64,000 nucleotides of DNA from Pseudobutyrivibrio ruminis (GTDB taxonomy: Bacteria; Bacillota; Clostridia; Lachnospirales; Lachnospiraceae). Shown piece after piece: positions 43,539 through 52,003 of this stretch. A program made the translations under genes and the position numbers. The stretch covers positions 1 to 64,000 of the forward strand of contig NZ_SVET01000006.1 of assembly GCF_015057245.1 (NCBI RefSeq), written 5' to 3'. Position 1 is the stretch's first letter. Each line of letters starts with the position of its first letter. The notes below the pieces were generated by a model. The model saw nothing but the letters and a program-made list of their open reading frames with translations, was not told where the DNA came from and did not search any database.

Positions 43539-44441
43539 ATGGGTAAATTAATTTCTAGAAACAAAGTCTTATTAATTATGCTAATCCCAGCGTTGGTGTA
43601 CGTAATAGTATTTAGTTACATTCCAATGGCAGGCATTGTTTTAGCTTTTAAGAATTATAGATATGCTGATGGCATATTTGGAAGTCCTTGGGTTGGACTT
43701 GATAATTTTAAATTCTTATTTATTTCAAACAAGGTTTGGCAGTTAACACGTAATACACTTCTATATAATATTTTCTTCATCATCTTTGGAATGATATTTG
43801 AAGTAGGATTCGCAATTATATTGAGTGAATTAAACAATAAGGTCTTTAAGAAATTTGCACAAGGATTTATGTTTTTGCCTTACTTCATTTCTTGGGTTGT
43901 AGTCTCAACAATTATGTTGAATATATTTGGAGATAATGGTGTTTTAAACTCTATTCTGACTTCCGCAGGGGGAGAGAAGTACAGTATATACAGTAATACA
44001 GCTTTGTGGCCGGTGATAATGGTTTGCGTGCGTTTATGGAAGCAAACTGGTTATGGTACAGTAATTTATTTGGCTGCTATTGCTGGAATCAGTCAGGATT
44101 TGTATGAGGCAGCAGCTATAGATGGTGCAAATGTATGGCAGAAAATTAGATATATTACACTTCCATCATTGAAGCCTACAGTAATGATTATGACGTTGCT
44201 TGCTCTAGGAAATATTTTCAGAGGTGACTTTGGTATGTTCTATCAGTTGGTTGGTTCAAATCAACTTCTTCTTAAGTCATCAGATATTTTGGATACTTAC
44301 ATTTACAGATTGCTTTTAACTACACCTGATGTAGGTATGACAGCGGCTGCTGGTCTGTATCAGTCTATATTGTGCTTTGTGACTATTGTTACAGCAAACT
44401 GGATAGTAAAGAAAATAGCACCAGACTATACATTATTCTAA
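43539..44441 (+). CDS. Polysaccharide ABC transporter permease (LplB type)
   Basis: About 300 residues, six membrane segments. EAA loop LYEAAAIDGANVWQKIRYITLPSLKP and N-terminal ISRNKVLLIMLIPALVYVIVFSYIPM fit the LplB family. ATG at 43539 follows GGGAGGG; the frame is open upstream to a TTG at 43515 but that part overlaps the operator-like sites. First gene of the galactan operon. Confidence 0.92.
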   Translation: MGKLISRNKVLLIMLIPALVYVIVFSYIPMAGIVLAFKNYRYADGIFGSPWVGLDNFKFLFISNKVWQLTRNTLLYNIFFIIFGMIFEVGFAIILSELNNKVFKKFAQGFMFLPYFISWVVVSTIMLNIFGDNGVLNSILTSAGGEKYSIYSNTALWPVIMVCVRLWKQTGYGTVIYLAAIAGISQDLYEAAAIDGANVWQKIRYITLPSLKPTVMIMTLLALGNIFRGDFGMFYQLVGSNQLLLKSSDILDTYIYRLLLTTPDVGMTAAAGLYQSILCFVTIVTANWIVKKIAPDYTLF

Positions 44442-44456
44442 AATTGGGAGGCAATT

Positions 44457-45353
44457 ATGGGGGCAAAAATTAAAGGTAAGGATCAAATCATTTTTGAAAT
44501 AATAGGGTATATTTTAGTGTTATTGTTTGCGCTAGCCTGTGTTATTCCTTTTTATTTGATAATAATGGGTTCATTTACAAAGGAAAGTACCATAGTTACT
44601 ACTGGATATAAGCTATGGTTAAGCGCAAAGGATTTTTCAACTGAAGCTTATAAAATGGCATTCAAAAGTCCTGATACCATATTGAAGGCCTATGGGGTGA
44701 CAATTTTTGTTACAGTGGTAGGCACAGCGTTATCTATCTTTTTAACAACAATGACAGGTTATGTGTTGGCACGAAAGGATTTTCCATGGAAGAATGGCTT
44801 CTCTTTCTTCTTTTTCTTCACAACATTATTTAATGGGGGACTAGTACCATATTACCTTTTATGCACAACATATTTAGGCTTCACCAACAGAATATATTCT
44901 CTTATTCTCCCAGGTATGTTTTCTGTCTGGAATATGATTATTGCAAAAAGCTTTATGAAAGGTATTCCTTTTGAGATGGTTGAAGCTGCAAAAATTGATG
45001 GTGCAGGTGACTTTTGTATTTATTATAAAGTCATTCTTCCTATGGCAAAGCCTTTGGTGGCAACAATAACCTTATTTGTAGCATTAGCTTATTGGAATGA
45101 TTGGTACAATTGCATGTTGTTTATGAGCACAGGTGAACATTGGAACTTGCAGTATACTTTGCAAAATATTTTGAACAGTTCAGAGGCATTGAAAAGAATA
45201 GCGGTATTAACTGGTATGCAGGTTGGACAATTACCATCTGAAGGTTTAAAGCTTGCAATGACAGTTATAGCAACTGGCCCAATTGTATTGTTGTATCCAT
45301 TTTTGCAGAAATATTTTGTTAAGGGATTAACTCTTGGCGCAGTTAAGGGTTGA
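44457..45353 (+). CDS. Polysaccharide ABC transporter permease (YtcP/LplC type)
   Basis: 298 residues, six membrane segments. EAA loop MVEAAKIDGAGDFCIYYKVILPMAKP and C-terminal KYFVKGLTLGAVKG are typical of LplC/YtcP. Works with the preceding permease; GGGAGG site upstream. No ATPase in the operon, so a shared MsmX-like ATPase is expected. Confidence 0.92.
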   Translation: MGAKIKGKDQIIFEIIGYILVLLFALACVIPFYLIIMGSFTKESTIVTTGYKLWLSAKDFSTEAYKMAFKSPDTILKAYGVTIFVTVVGTALSIFLTTMTGYVLARKDFPWKNGFSFFFFFTTLFNGGLVPYYLLCTTYLGFTNRIYSLILPGMFSVWNMIIAKSFMKGIPFEMVEAAKIDGAGDFCIYYKVILPMAKPLVATITLFVALAYWNDWYNCMLFMSTGEHWNLQYTLQNILNSSEALKRIAVLTGMQVGQLPSEGLKLAMTVIATGPIVLLYPFLQKYFVKGLTLGAVKG

Positions 45354-45381
45354 TAATATTAAAAATTGGAGGAGGAATAAA

Positions 45382-46986
45382 ATGAAGAAAAGAATGAGGA
45401 AAATTGTGGGGGCAATTTTAGCGGCATCGATGACAATGTCAATGATGGCATGCGGTAGTAGTTCTGGGGCAACTAATACTATCGATGGCAAGACTACTGC
45501 AGATGGGTCAGATGATTCTGCAATATCAGCAGATAGTCCATATGCAGGAAAGGGATTCAATTTTTCCACTGCCGAGACTATCGTAATGTATGTATTAGGT
45601 GATAGACCTGCAGATATGGACACAGTTTTGGAGAAGGCAAACTCTGAATACTTTGAACCTAACTTAAACACTACGCTTGATATTGAGTTTTTGAACTGGA
45701 GCGATTATGCAACAAAATATTCGTTACTTTTGTCAGGTGGAGAGCAGGTTGATCTTATTTATACTGCATCGTGGTGCTACTACAATGATGAAGTTGCAGC
45801 AGGTGCTTTTAAGAAGTTAGATGATGAATTCATCCAAACATATTTGCCATATACATATGCTGAGCTTCCAGAGGAGGCTTGGAAGGAAATAGCAATTAAA
45901 GGAGATGTATATGCAGTACCAAAAGGAAAAGCTACATTCACAGCATATAATGGAGCAGTAGTAAGACAGGATTTAATTGATGAATATTCACTTACCACTC
46001 CTGATAGCTGGGATAATTTCAAAAAGTATCTTGAAGAATTAGCAGCTCTTCAGAGTGAAACAGGTGTAACAGCATTAAATACTAACGCAAATAGAGAGCA
46101 GCTATTTACAATGTTTTGCCAGGAAAATACACTTCAGGGTGTAACCGAAGGTTATGATTTCCTTTATCAGGCAAACAACTCCGAAGCAGCTCCTGCACCA
46201 GAGGATATTGAATACTCATATATGTCTGATTACTACACAGATTATGCACTGCAGATGGCTGATTTAGCTAGCAAGGGTGTATGGTCAGCAAATGCAATTA
46301 ACGACACTACTGATTCACAATCATATTTTGAAAATGGTACATCAGGCGCATTTGTATGGAATAGTTCTATATTCACAGCTGGTGATAATCTTGAATCTGC
46401 TGACCTTGGAACATATGCAGTTTATGATGTAACACCAGATACAAAACGTTCAAGAGGTGCATATTCAGTTGATGCAACAGCTATCACGGAAAAATCTGCA
46501 GATCCTGAAAGAGCAGCATTAGTTCTTGATTATATGAAGAGTGATGTAAATCTTAACAGATTACTCCTCGGTGGAATTGAAGGTACACATTATGAGTTAG
46601 ATGCAGATGGAAACAGAGTTACACTTGATAAAGCTGCTGATTATCCATGGAACGGTTGGGCATGGGCAATTAACAGACAGGATGAGCCAGATGAAGCAGG
46701 AATGGATGAGAGGGCTATTGAATATGGTGAGCATTGCGAAGAGATGGAATTTGTCCCAGCTCAGACAGGTTTCACTTTTGATCCATCACCTGTTCAGAAT
46801 CAGTATACTGCAGTACAGTCTGTTGTTACTGAGTATCAGCAAAGTTTTGCGCTTGGAATCTATGGCAAGGATACAGAAAGTGCTCTTGAAGAATTCAGAA
46901 GTGATTTGAAAGATGCAGGCGTTGAGGCATTTACAGAAGAATTCATCAAGCAGTACACTGAATATAAAGAGGCTAACGGTATATAA
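45382..46986 (+). CDS. Galacto-oligosaccharide-binding lipoprotein (LplA/YtcQ type)
   Basis: About 534 residues. Lipobox MMAC with Cys24 and a polar linker, then a large binding fold of the LplA group, which prefers longer oligosaccharides. The ATG at 45382 follows GGAGGAGG; the frame extends upstream to 45334 without a ribosome site. Position between LplB/LplC permeases and GH53 enzymes points to galactan-derived oligosaccharides. Substrate is inferred. Confidence 0.9.
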   Translation: MKKRMRKIVGAILAASMTMSMMACGSSSGATNTIDGKTTADGSDDSAISADSPYAGKGFNFSTAETIVMYVLGDRPADMDTVLEKANSEYFEPNLNTTLDIEFLNWSDYATKYSLLLSGGEQVDLIYTASWCYYNDEVAAGAFKKLDDEFIQTYLPYTYAELPEEAWKEIAIKGDVYAVPKGKATFTAYNGAVVRQDLIDEYSLTTPDSWDNFKKYLEELAALQSETGVTALNTNANREQLFTMFCQENTLQGVTEGYDFLYQANNSEAAPAPEDIEYSYMSDYYTDYALQMADLASKGVWSANAINDTTDSQSYFENGTSGAFVWNSSIFTAGDNLESADLGTYAVYDVTPDTKRSRGAYSVDATAITEKSADPERAALVLDYMKSDVNLNRLLLGGIEGTHYELDADGNRVTLDKAADYPWNGWAWAINRQDEPDEAGMDERAIEYGEHCEEMEFVPAQTGFTFDPSPVQNQYTAVQSVVTEYQQSFALGIYGKDTESALEEFRSDLKDAGVEAFTEEFIKQYTEYKEANGI

Positions 46987-46995
46987 AAAATACTA

Positions 46996-47020
46996 GGGTC
47001 AGTTTTTACTGGCCCTTTTT
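46996..47020 (+). terminator. Internal hairpin after binding-protein gene
   Basis: GGGTCAG/CTGGCCC with one G-U pair, then TTTTT. It lies between the transporter part and the GH53 genes and probably reduces transcription into them. Confidence 0.65.
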
Positions 47021-47036
47021 ACTAAATGGAGTTGTA

Positions 47037-48545
47037 ATGGAATATATTAAGGGCATGGACATTTCTTCTTATCAGGAAATGTTGGACAAAGGGTATAAAT
47101 ACTTTGATTGCAATGACAATCAGATTGATATTTTGGAATATGCAATAGAGAAAGGGTTTAATTATGCCCGAGTGCGTATATGGAATAATCCGTCAAACAT
47201 ACCTGAATCTGGTGGATACTGTAGCTTAGATGAAACATTAAAGCTAGCAAAGAGAATCAAAGAATTAGGAATACCATATTTATTAGATTTTCATTATTCA
47301 GATTGGTGGGCTGATCCTGGAAATCAAACAAAACCTAAGGAATGGGCTTATCTTGATGGGAAAGCTTTGGTTGAAGCAGTGTATGAATATACAAAGGATG
47401 TCCTTAATAAACTTGCTGAGAATAATGTTTCACCTTCTATGGTACAAGTAGGCAATGAAATCCGTTGTGGAATGTTGTGGCCTGATGGAAGCACTGAAGA
47501 CTACAGAACTTTAGCAAAACTCATTAATGCAGGAATAAGGGGCGTGAGAGACTCTCAAAATGGAAGTGAAATTAAAATAATGCTCCATTTGGATCAGGGC
47601 GGAAGATATCATTACTATGAACAGTGGTTTGATGCCATGATACGAAACGGTGTGGAAGATTTCGACATTATTGGATTATCTTATTATCCATTTTGGCATG
47701 GTACATACCAAGATTTAGATGAGACGTTAACATTACTTGAAGAGCGATATCATAAGGATTTGATTGTTGCCGAAGTTGCATATGGATATCGTTTAGGAGA
47801 TGATTCCTTATTTGGAAAAGGCCAGGAACGACTTGGTGGATTTAAGGCGAGCGAGGATGGTCAGTTTGATGCATTGCAGATTATTTCTGGAATAATTGGT
47901 GGCGTTAAGAATAACCGTGGTAAAGGATTTTTCTACTGGGAGCCATTTATGAGAGCGGAAAATCCATCTTCCTGGGGCTATTGCATGGGAATTGTTGATG
48001 AAGATGGGAAGCCATTAAAAGCACTGGAGCTGATTGATACCGCATTTCCGATAGATATAGATGAAGCAAGACACTTGTATTCAGAACTTGAATATTCAGA
48101 TAACTGCAATGAGCTTGTTGGCGGTATTAATATCATTAACAATTCAGGATTTGCGAGTGATTTAAGCAATTGGAGCTATGAAAAGCCTAGTAATGTTAGC
48201 TATGAAATAAAAACTATCGATGATGTAGATACATTATGTTTTCAAAGTAAAGGAAATGTCTATTTTTCGTTACATCAAAAGGTTCAAGCAAAAGAAACTG
48301 GAAATTACAGCTTAGTTGTTGAATACAAGGGAGATAACACAACTGGTGTGTGCGTAAAGCCATTTATACAATTGCCGGATTACCGTCGAGAAACTAATAT
48401 TTATCCTTCAGACAAAATGTGGACTCGAGGAACAATTGAAATTAGTTTGACCGAGGGAATGAGCGTAGAGGTAGGAGTTGAAATAGATTCTCCTGAGATT
48501 AATGGTGAGATAAGAAATATTGGAATGTATTTAAAGGAGAAATAG
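47037..48545 (+). CDS. GH53 endo-beta-1,4-galactanase with C-terminal binding-type domain, intracellular
   Basis: 502 residues. The GH53 barrel covers about 1-345, with acid/base Glu141 in VQVGNEIRCG and nucleophile Glu246 in IVAEVAYGY, and LDFHYSDWWADPGNQ in between. Residues about 365-500 form a beta-rich module beginning NIINNSGFASDLSNW, comparable to galactan-binding modules such as CBM61. No signal peptide, so it would cut imported galacto-oligosaccharides inside the cell. A binding module on a cytoplasmic enzyme is uncommon. The weak start context GTTGTAATG suggests lower expression. Confidence 0.88.
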   Translation: MEYIKGMDISSYQEMLDKGYKYFDCNDNQIDILEYAIEKGFNYARVRIWNNPSNIPESGGYCSLDETLKLAKRIKELGIPYLLDFHYSDWWADPGNQTKPKEWAYLDGKALVEAVYEYTKDVLNKLAENNVSPSMVQVGNEIRCGMLWPDGSTEDYRTLAKLINAGIRGVRDSQNGSEIKIMLHLDQGGRYHYYEQWFDAMIRNGVEDFDIIGLSYYPFWHGTYQDLDETLTLLEERYHKDLIVAEVAYGYRLGDDSLFGKGQERLGGFKASEDGQFDALQIISGIIGGVKNNRGKGFFYWEPFMRAENPSSWGYCMGIVDEDGKPLKALELIDTAFPIDIDEARHLYSELEYSDNCNELVGGINIINNSGFASDLSNWSYEKPSNVSYEIKTIDDVDTLCFQSKGNVYFSLHQKVQAKETGNYSLVVEYKGDNTTGVCVKPFIQLPDYRRETNIYPSDKMWTRGTIEISLTEGMSVEVGVEIDSPEINGEIRNIGMYLKEK

Positions 48546-48548
48546 TAT

Positions 48549-49823
48549 ATGAAAAGTAATAGAAAAAAACTATTATCAGTTTTAGTATGCTTTGGATTAT
48601 TAATAACCTTAGTTTATCCCAAAATAGATGTAGAAGCTTCTAGTTCTGTCCAAGTCAAAGGTGTAGATATTTCAAGTATTATCGCCTTTGAAAACGCGGG
48701 AACAACGTTTAAATATGAAAATGGAACAGCTGGAGATATCTTCGATATATTAAAAGATGCAGGCGTTAATTATGTTCGAATCAGAGTATGGAATAATCCA
48801 TATAATTCATCTGGAGTTGGATATGGTGGCGGTAATAATGATTTATATAAGGCAACTCTAATTGGAAAAAGAGCCACACAGCATGGCATGAAATGTATGA
48901 TAGATTTTCAATATTCCGATTTTTGGGCGGACCCATCTAAACAATATGCACCAAAGGAATGGAAAGATTTTACAGTACATGAAAAAGGTATAGCTATCTA
49001 CAACTATACATATGATTCTCTTAAAACATTAATTGATGCTGGAGTTGATGTTTCTATGGTTCAAATTGGAAATGAAACTCAAGGATCACTATGTGGAATG
49101 GGTGGGCTATATGATGGAACATGGGACTTAAGCTCTGGCGTGGCAAATGGATTAAAAAATGGTTGTTGGGCTGTGGATGATATCAACTCTTATTATGGAC
49201 GAACAGGCAGTAACAAAATATTGAAGGTTGTTCATTTTACTGATCCAAATACGACTGCTTCTTGGTATGCAGAACAATTAAATAATCAAAGTGTAGATTA
49301 TGATGTTTTTGCAGTTTCTGCTTATCCATTTTGGCATGGCTCACCTTCTGACTTGGAATCGTCATTAAAGAATATAGCAAAAACATATAATAAAAAGGTA
49401 ATGGTAGCTGAAACAGCATATCCATATACATTTAATAATGCTGATAGCCAAGGTAATAATATTGGTTCTATAAATGATATGTCTTTCTCAGGATATGATA
49501 TTAGCGTGTCTGGTCAAGAAGAGGCGATTTTGGCAGTAATGAATGCAGTGGATGCTGTTAATAATCAGTCTGGAACAAATGGGTATGGTCTTGGAGGATT
49601 CTATTGGGAACCAACATGGATAGGTACAACAGCATCAGATTGTGCAAACTATGGAACAGGATTCGCTTCTGCTGAATCGGGCAACTATGAATTGATGTAT
49701 AATTCAACAGTTTCAGAATATTCGACATCAAATTGCGGAAGCTCATGGGATAATATGGCATTGTTTGACAGCAACGGGAAAGCACTTTCATCGTTACAGT
49801 TATTTAATCATATTGGCCAATAA
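48549..49823 (+). CDS. GH53 endo-beta-1,4-galactanase, secreted
   Basis: 424 residues. A signal peptide of about 30 residues (ends KIDVEA) is followed by the GH53 barrel, with acid/base Glu176 in VQIGNETQGS and nucleophile Glu288 in VMVAETAYPY. It cuts beta-1,4-galactan outside the cell, feeding the LplA-type binding protein. No cell-wall anchor is visible. The ATG lies 3 bp after the stop of the preceding GH53 gene with AAGGAG upstream. Confidence 0.93.
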   Translation: MKSNRKKLLSVLVCFGLLITLVYPKIDVEASSSVQVKGVDISSIIAFENAGTTFKYENGTAGDIFDILKDAGVNYVRIRVWNNPYNSSGVGYGGGNNDLYKATLIGKRATQHGMKCMIDFQYSDFWADPSKQYAPKEWKDFTVHEKGIAIYNYTYDSLKTLIDAGVDVSMVQIGNETQGSLCGMGGLYDGTWDLSSGVANGLKNGCWAVDDINSYYGRTGSNKILKVVHFTDPNTTASWYAEQLNNQSVDYDVFAVSAYPFWHGSPSDLESSLKNIAKTYNKKVMVAETAYPYTFNNADSQGNNIGSINDMSFSGYDISVSGQEEAILAVMNAVDAVNNQSGTNGYGLGGFYWEPTWIGTTASDCANYGTGFASAESGNYELMYNSTVSEYSTSNCGSSWDNMALFDSNGKALSSLQLFNHIGQ

Positions 49824-49844
49824 ATAATAGATTAGGGAGTACTT

Positions 49845-50864
49845 ATGCAAGAAGTAGAGCTTAAACAAATAGCAGAGGAACTTAATATTTCATCGACTAC
49901 AGTATCAAGGGCACTGTCTGGTAATGGTCGTATTTCTGCGAGCACCAAAGAGCGAATTCAGCAATATTTGAAGGATAATGACTATACCATAAAGAATAAG
50001 AGTGTTGAGTATACAGATAAGAGGACGAAGAATATTTGCATCACTCTTCCAGGCGAGGATAACTTTGCGGAAATGCCATATTTCCAGGTTACCCTGCTGA
50101 GTGTAATCGATTATTACGCTACAAGGGATTACAATGTCATTCCAATAAAAACCAGTGCCGACGATATTAGTGAGTTAAAAAAGATTATCAAACATCATAA
50201 AGTTGATGGTGTGATATTGACTAGAACAATAAGGAATGGAATAGATATTGAATATTTAAAGGCTCATAATGTTCCATTTATTGTTATTGGTTCCTGTGAG
50301 GATGATAACGTATATCAGGTAGATGTAGATCAGGAAAATGGATGTAAAGAATTGACTTCTCTTCTGCTTAAAATGGGATACAGACGTTTAGCTTTATTTT
50401 GTGCAGATATGACACATATTGTTACGCAGAATAGATACAACGGATTTTTCAGGGCTCACATAGAAAATGATATATCAGTGGACACCAGATACATTTTTGA
50501 TGAAGCTGGATATTCGCATAGGGCAGCTCAGGCGTTAGATGATTGTTTAAAGAATCAGATAGAATGCATTGTTTGTATGGATGACAATATTTGTGTAAAT
50601 GTTTTAAACAGACTAAAAGTGGAGAATGTTGTTGTACCAAGAGATATTAAGGTGGCTTCTTTTTATGACAGTTCAGTGTTGGAAATGCATTATCCACCTA
50701 TAACAGCGCTGGAATTTAATACAAGAGATTTGGGCTGGACAGCTGCAAAAAATCTATATGAGTTATTGCACGGAAATGAGATTCCACATCGACAATTGCT
50801 GGGATATCAGTTAATACTTAGAGACTCAACTAAAAGAACAGACGAAAGCGAGAGGGGAGAATGA
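49845..50864 (+). CDS. LacI-family regulator of galactan locus
   Basis: 339 residues. Helix-turn-helix ELKQIAEELNISSTTVSRALSGNGRISASTKERI, then a sugar-sensing domain. It lies inside the galactan operon between GH53 genes and overlaps the next GH53 gene by 4 bp. Its likely targets are the TGCGCAA sites before 43539. Sensing galactobiose or a related sugar is inferred. Confidence 0.9.
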   Translation: MQEVELKQIAEELNISSTTVSRALSGNGRISASTKERIQQYLKDNDYTIKNKSVEYTDKRTKNICITLPGEDNFAEMPYFQVTLLSVIDYYATRDYNVIPIKTSADDISELKKIIKHHKVDGVILTRTIRNGIDIEYLKAHNVPFIVIGSCEDDNVYQVDVDQENGCKELTSLLLKMGYRRLALFCADMTHIVTQNRYNGFFRAHIENDISVDTRYIFDEAGYSHRAAQALDDCLKNQIECIVCMDDNICVNVLNRLKVENVVVPRDIKVASFYDSSVLEMHYPPITALEFNTRDLGWTAAKNLYELLHGNEIPHRQLLGYQLILRDSTKRTDESERGE

Positions 50865-51904
50865 GCTTATTAATCGGAGCGGATGTGTCATCTTTACAGG
50901 CGATGGAAGATAACGGTGCCATTTTTTATGATGAGGATGGCAGACAAGATGATGCATTAAACATACTAAAGAGGCATGGTGTTAATAGTATACGATTGAG
51001 ACTATTCAATGATCCGGAAATGTCCTTTGATAGAGGTGATTATTGCAATGTAAAAAATACGTTGCCAATTGCTAAGCGTATAAAGGAAAAGGGATTGGGA
51101 TTATATTTGGATTTTCATTACAGTGATTTTTGGGCTGATTGGCAAAAACAAAATATCCCTAAAGCCTGGAAGGGCAAAAATGTAGATGAGCTATGTAATG
51201 CAATATATGACTACACATATGACTCATTAAATCAATTCAAGAATAATAATGCATGGCCTGACATGATTCAAATAGGTAATGAAATAGGTCGAGGGCTATT
51301 ATGGAACTATGGCAGTTTAGACAATCCTGATAACATAACTAAATTTCTTAATGCAGGGATAAATGCAGTGCAGGATGCTAGTGACGAAGAGCACACGACT
51401 CCAAAGATAATGATTCACATAGAATGTGGAGCAGAAAAGGAACAGACTGAACAGTATTTCAAAAATCTAGAAAAATATGGAATAAAAGATTTTGATTACG
51501 TAGGATTATCCTATTATCCATACTGGGCAGGACCTTACGAGAAATTTATTGAAAATGCTAGAAACGTATATACGATATTTAAAAAGAAAGTTATTATTGC
51601 GGAAACAGCATTTCCATATACCGATGTATCAAATGACAATACGCCAAATGTAGTAACAGGGGAGTTAACTATAGAATCCATGGGAATGGAACCGTCCTGC
51701 GAAAATCAATATGAGGTTCTGAAAAAAATAATAAAGATAGTACAGGATGAACCTAGCATAGAAGGTGTTTATTATTGGGAACCTGTTTGGTACCAGATAA
51801 AAGGCGTCGGTGCAGAAAAAGGAAAAGGAAATGAGTGGGAGAATCAAGCTATATTTGACCATAATGGGCATGCATTAAAAGCAATTAATGTATTTGCAAT
51901 ATAG
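50861..51904 (+). CDS. GH53 endo-beta-1,4-galactanase, intracellular
   Basis: 347 residues, a bare GH53 barrel. Acid/base Glu141 in IQIGNEIGRG, nucleophile Glu248 in VIIAETAFPY, and LDFHYSDFWADWQKQ. No signal peptide or extra module. The 4-bp overlap with the LacI gene ensures coupled translation. Third GH53 of the locus; different chain-length preference from the other two is likely but unproven. Confidence 0.92.
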   Translation: MSLLIGADVSSLQAMEDNGAIFYDEDGRQDDALNILKRHGVNSIRLRLFNDPEMSFDRGDYCNVKNTLPIAKRIKEKGLGLYLDFHYSDFWADWQKQNIPKAWKGKNVDELCNAIYDYTYDSLNQFKNNNAWPDMIQIGNEIGRGLLWNYGSLDNPDNITKFLNAGINAVQDASDEEHTTPKIMIHIECGAEKEQTEQYFKNLEKYGIKDFDYVGLSYYPYWAGPYEKFIENARNVYTIFKKKVIIAETAFPYTDVSNDNTPNVVTGELTIESMGMEPSCENQYEVLKKIIKIVQDEPSIEGVYYWEPVWYQIKGVGAEKGKGNEWENQAIFDHNGHALKAINVFAI

Positions 51905-51944
51905 ATGAAAAATCTCACTTCAATTAAAATAAAACACTTTAAAA

Positions 51945-51959
51945 ACTTAATACTTAAGT
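51945..51959 (+). promoter_or_regulatory. Inverted repeat upstream of GH3 gene
   Basis: ACTTAA-TAC-TTAAGT is a perfect 15-bp inverted repeat about 45 bp before the GH3 start. It may be an operator or part of a promoter giving the GH3 gene its own control. Confidence 0.4.
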
Positions 51960-52003
51960 CTAATATGAGAAGGTAAATATAGTTATTATCGGGAGGTTAT
52001 ATT

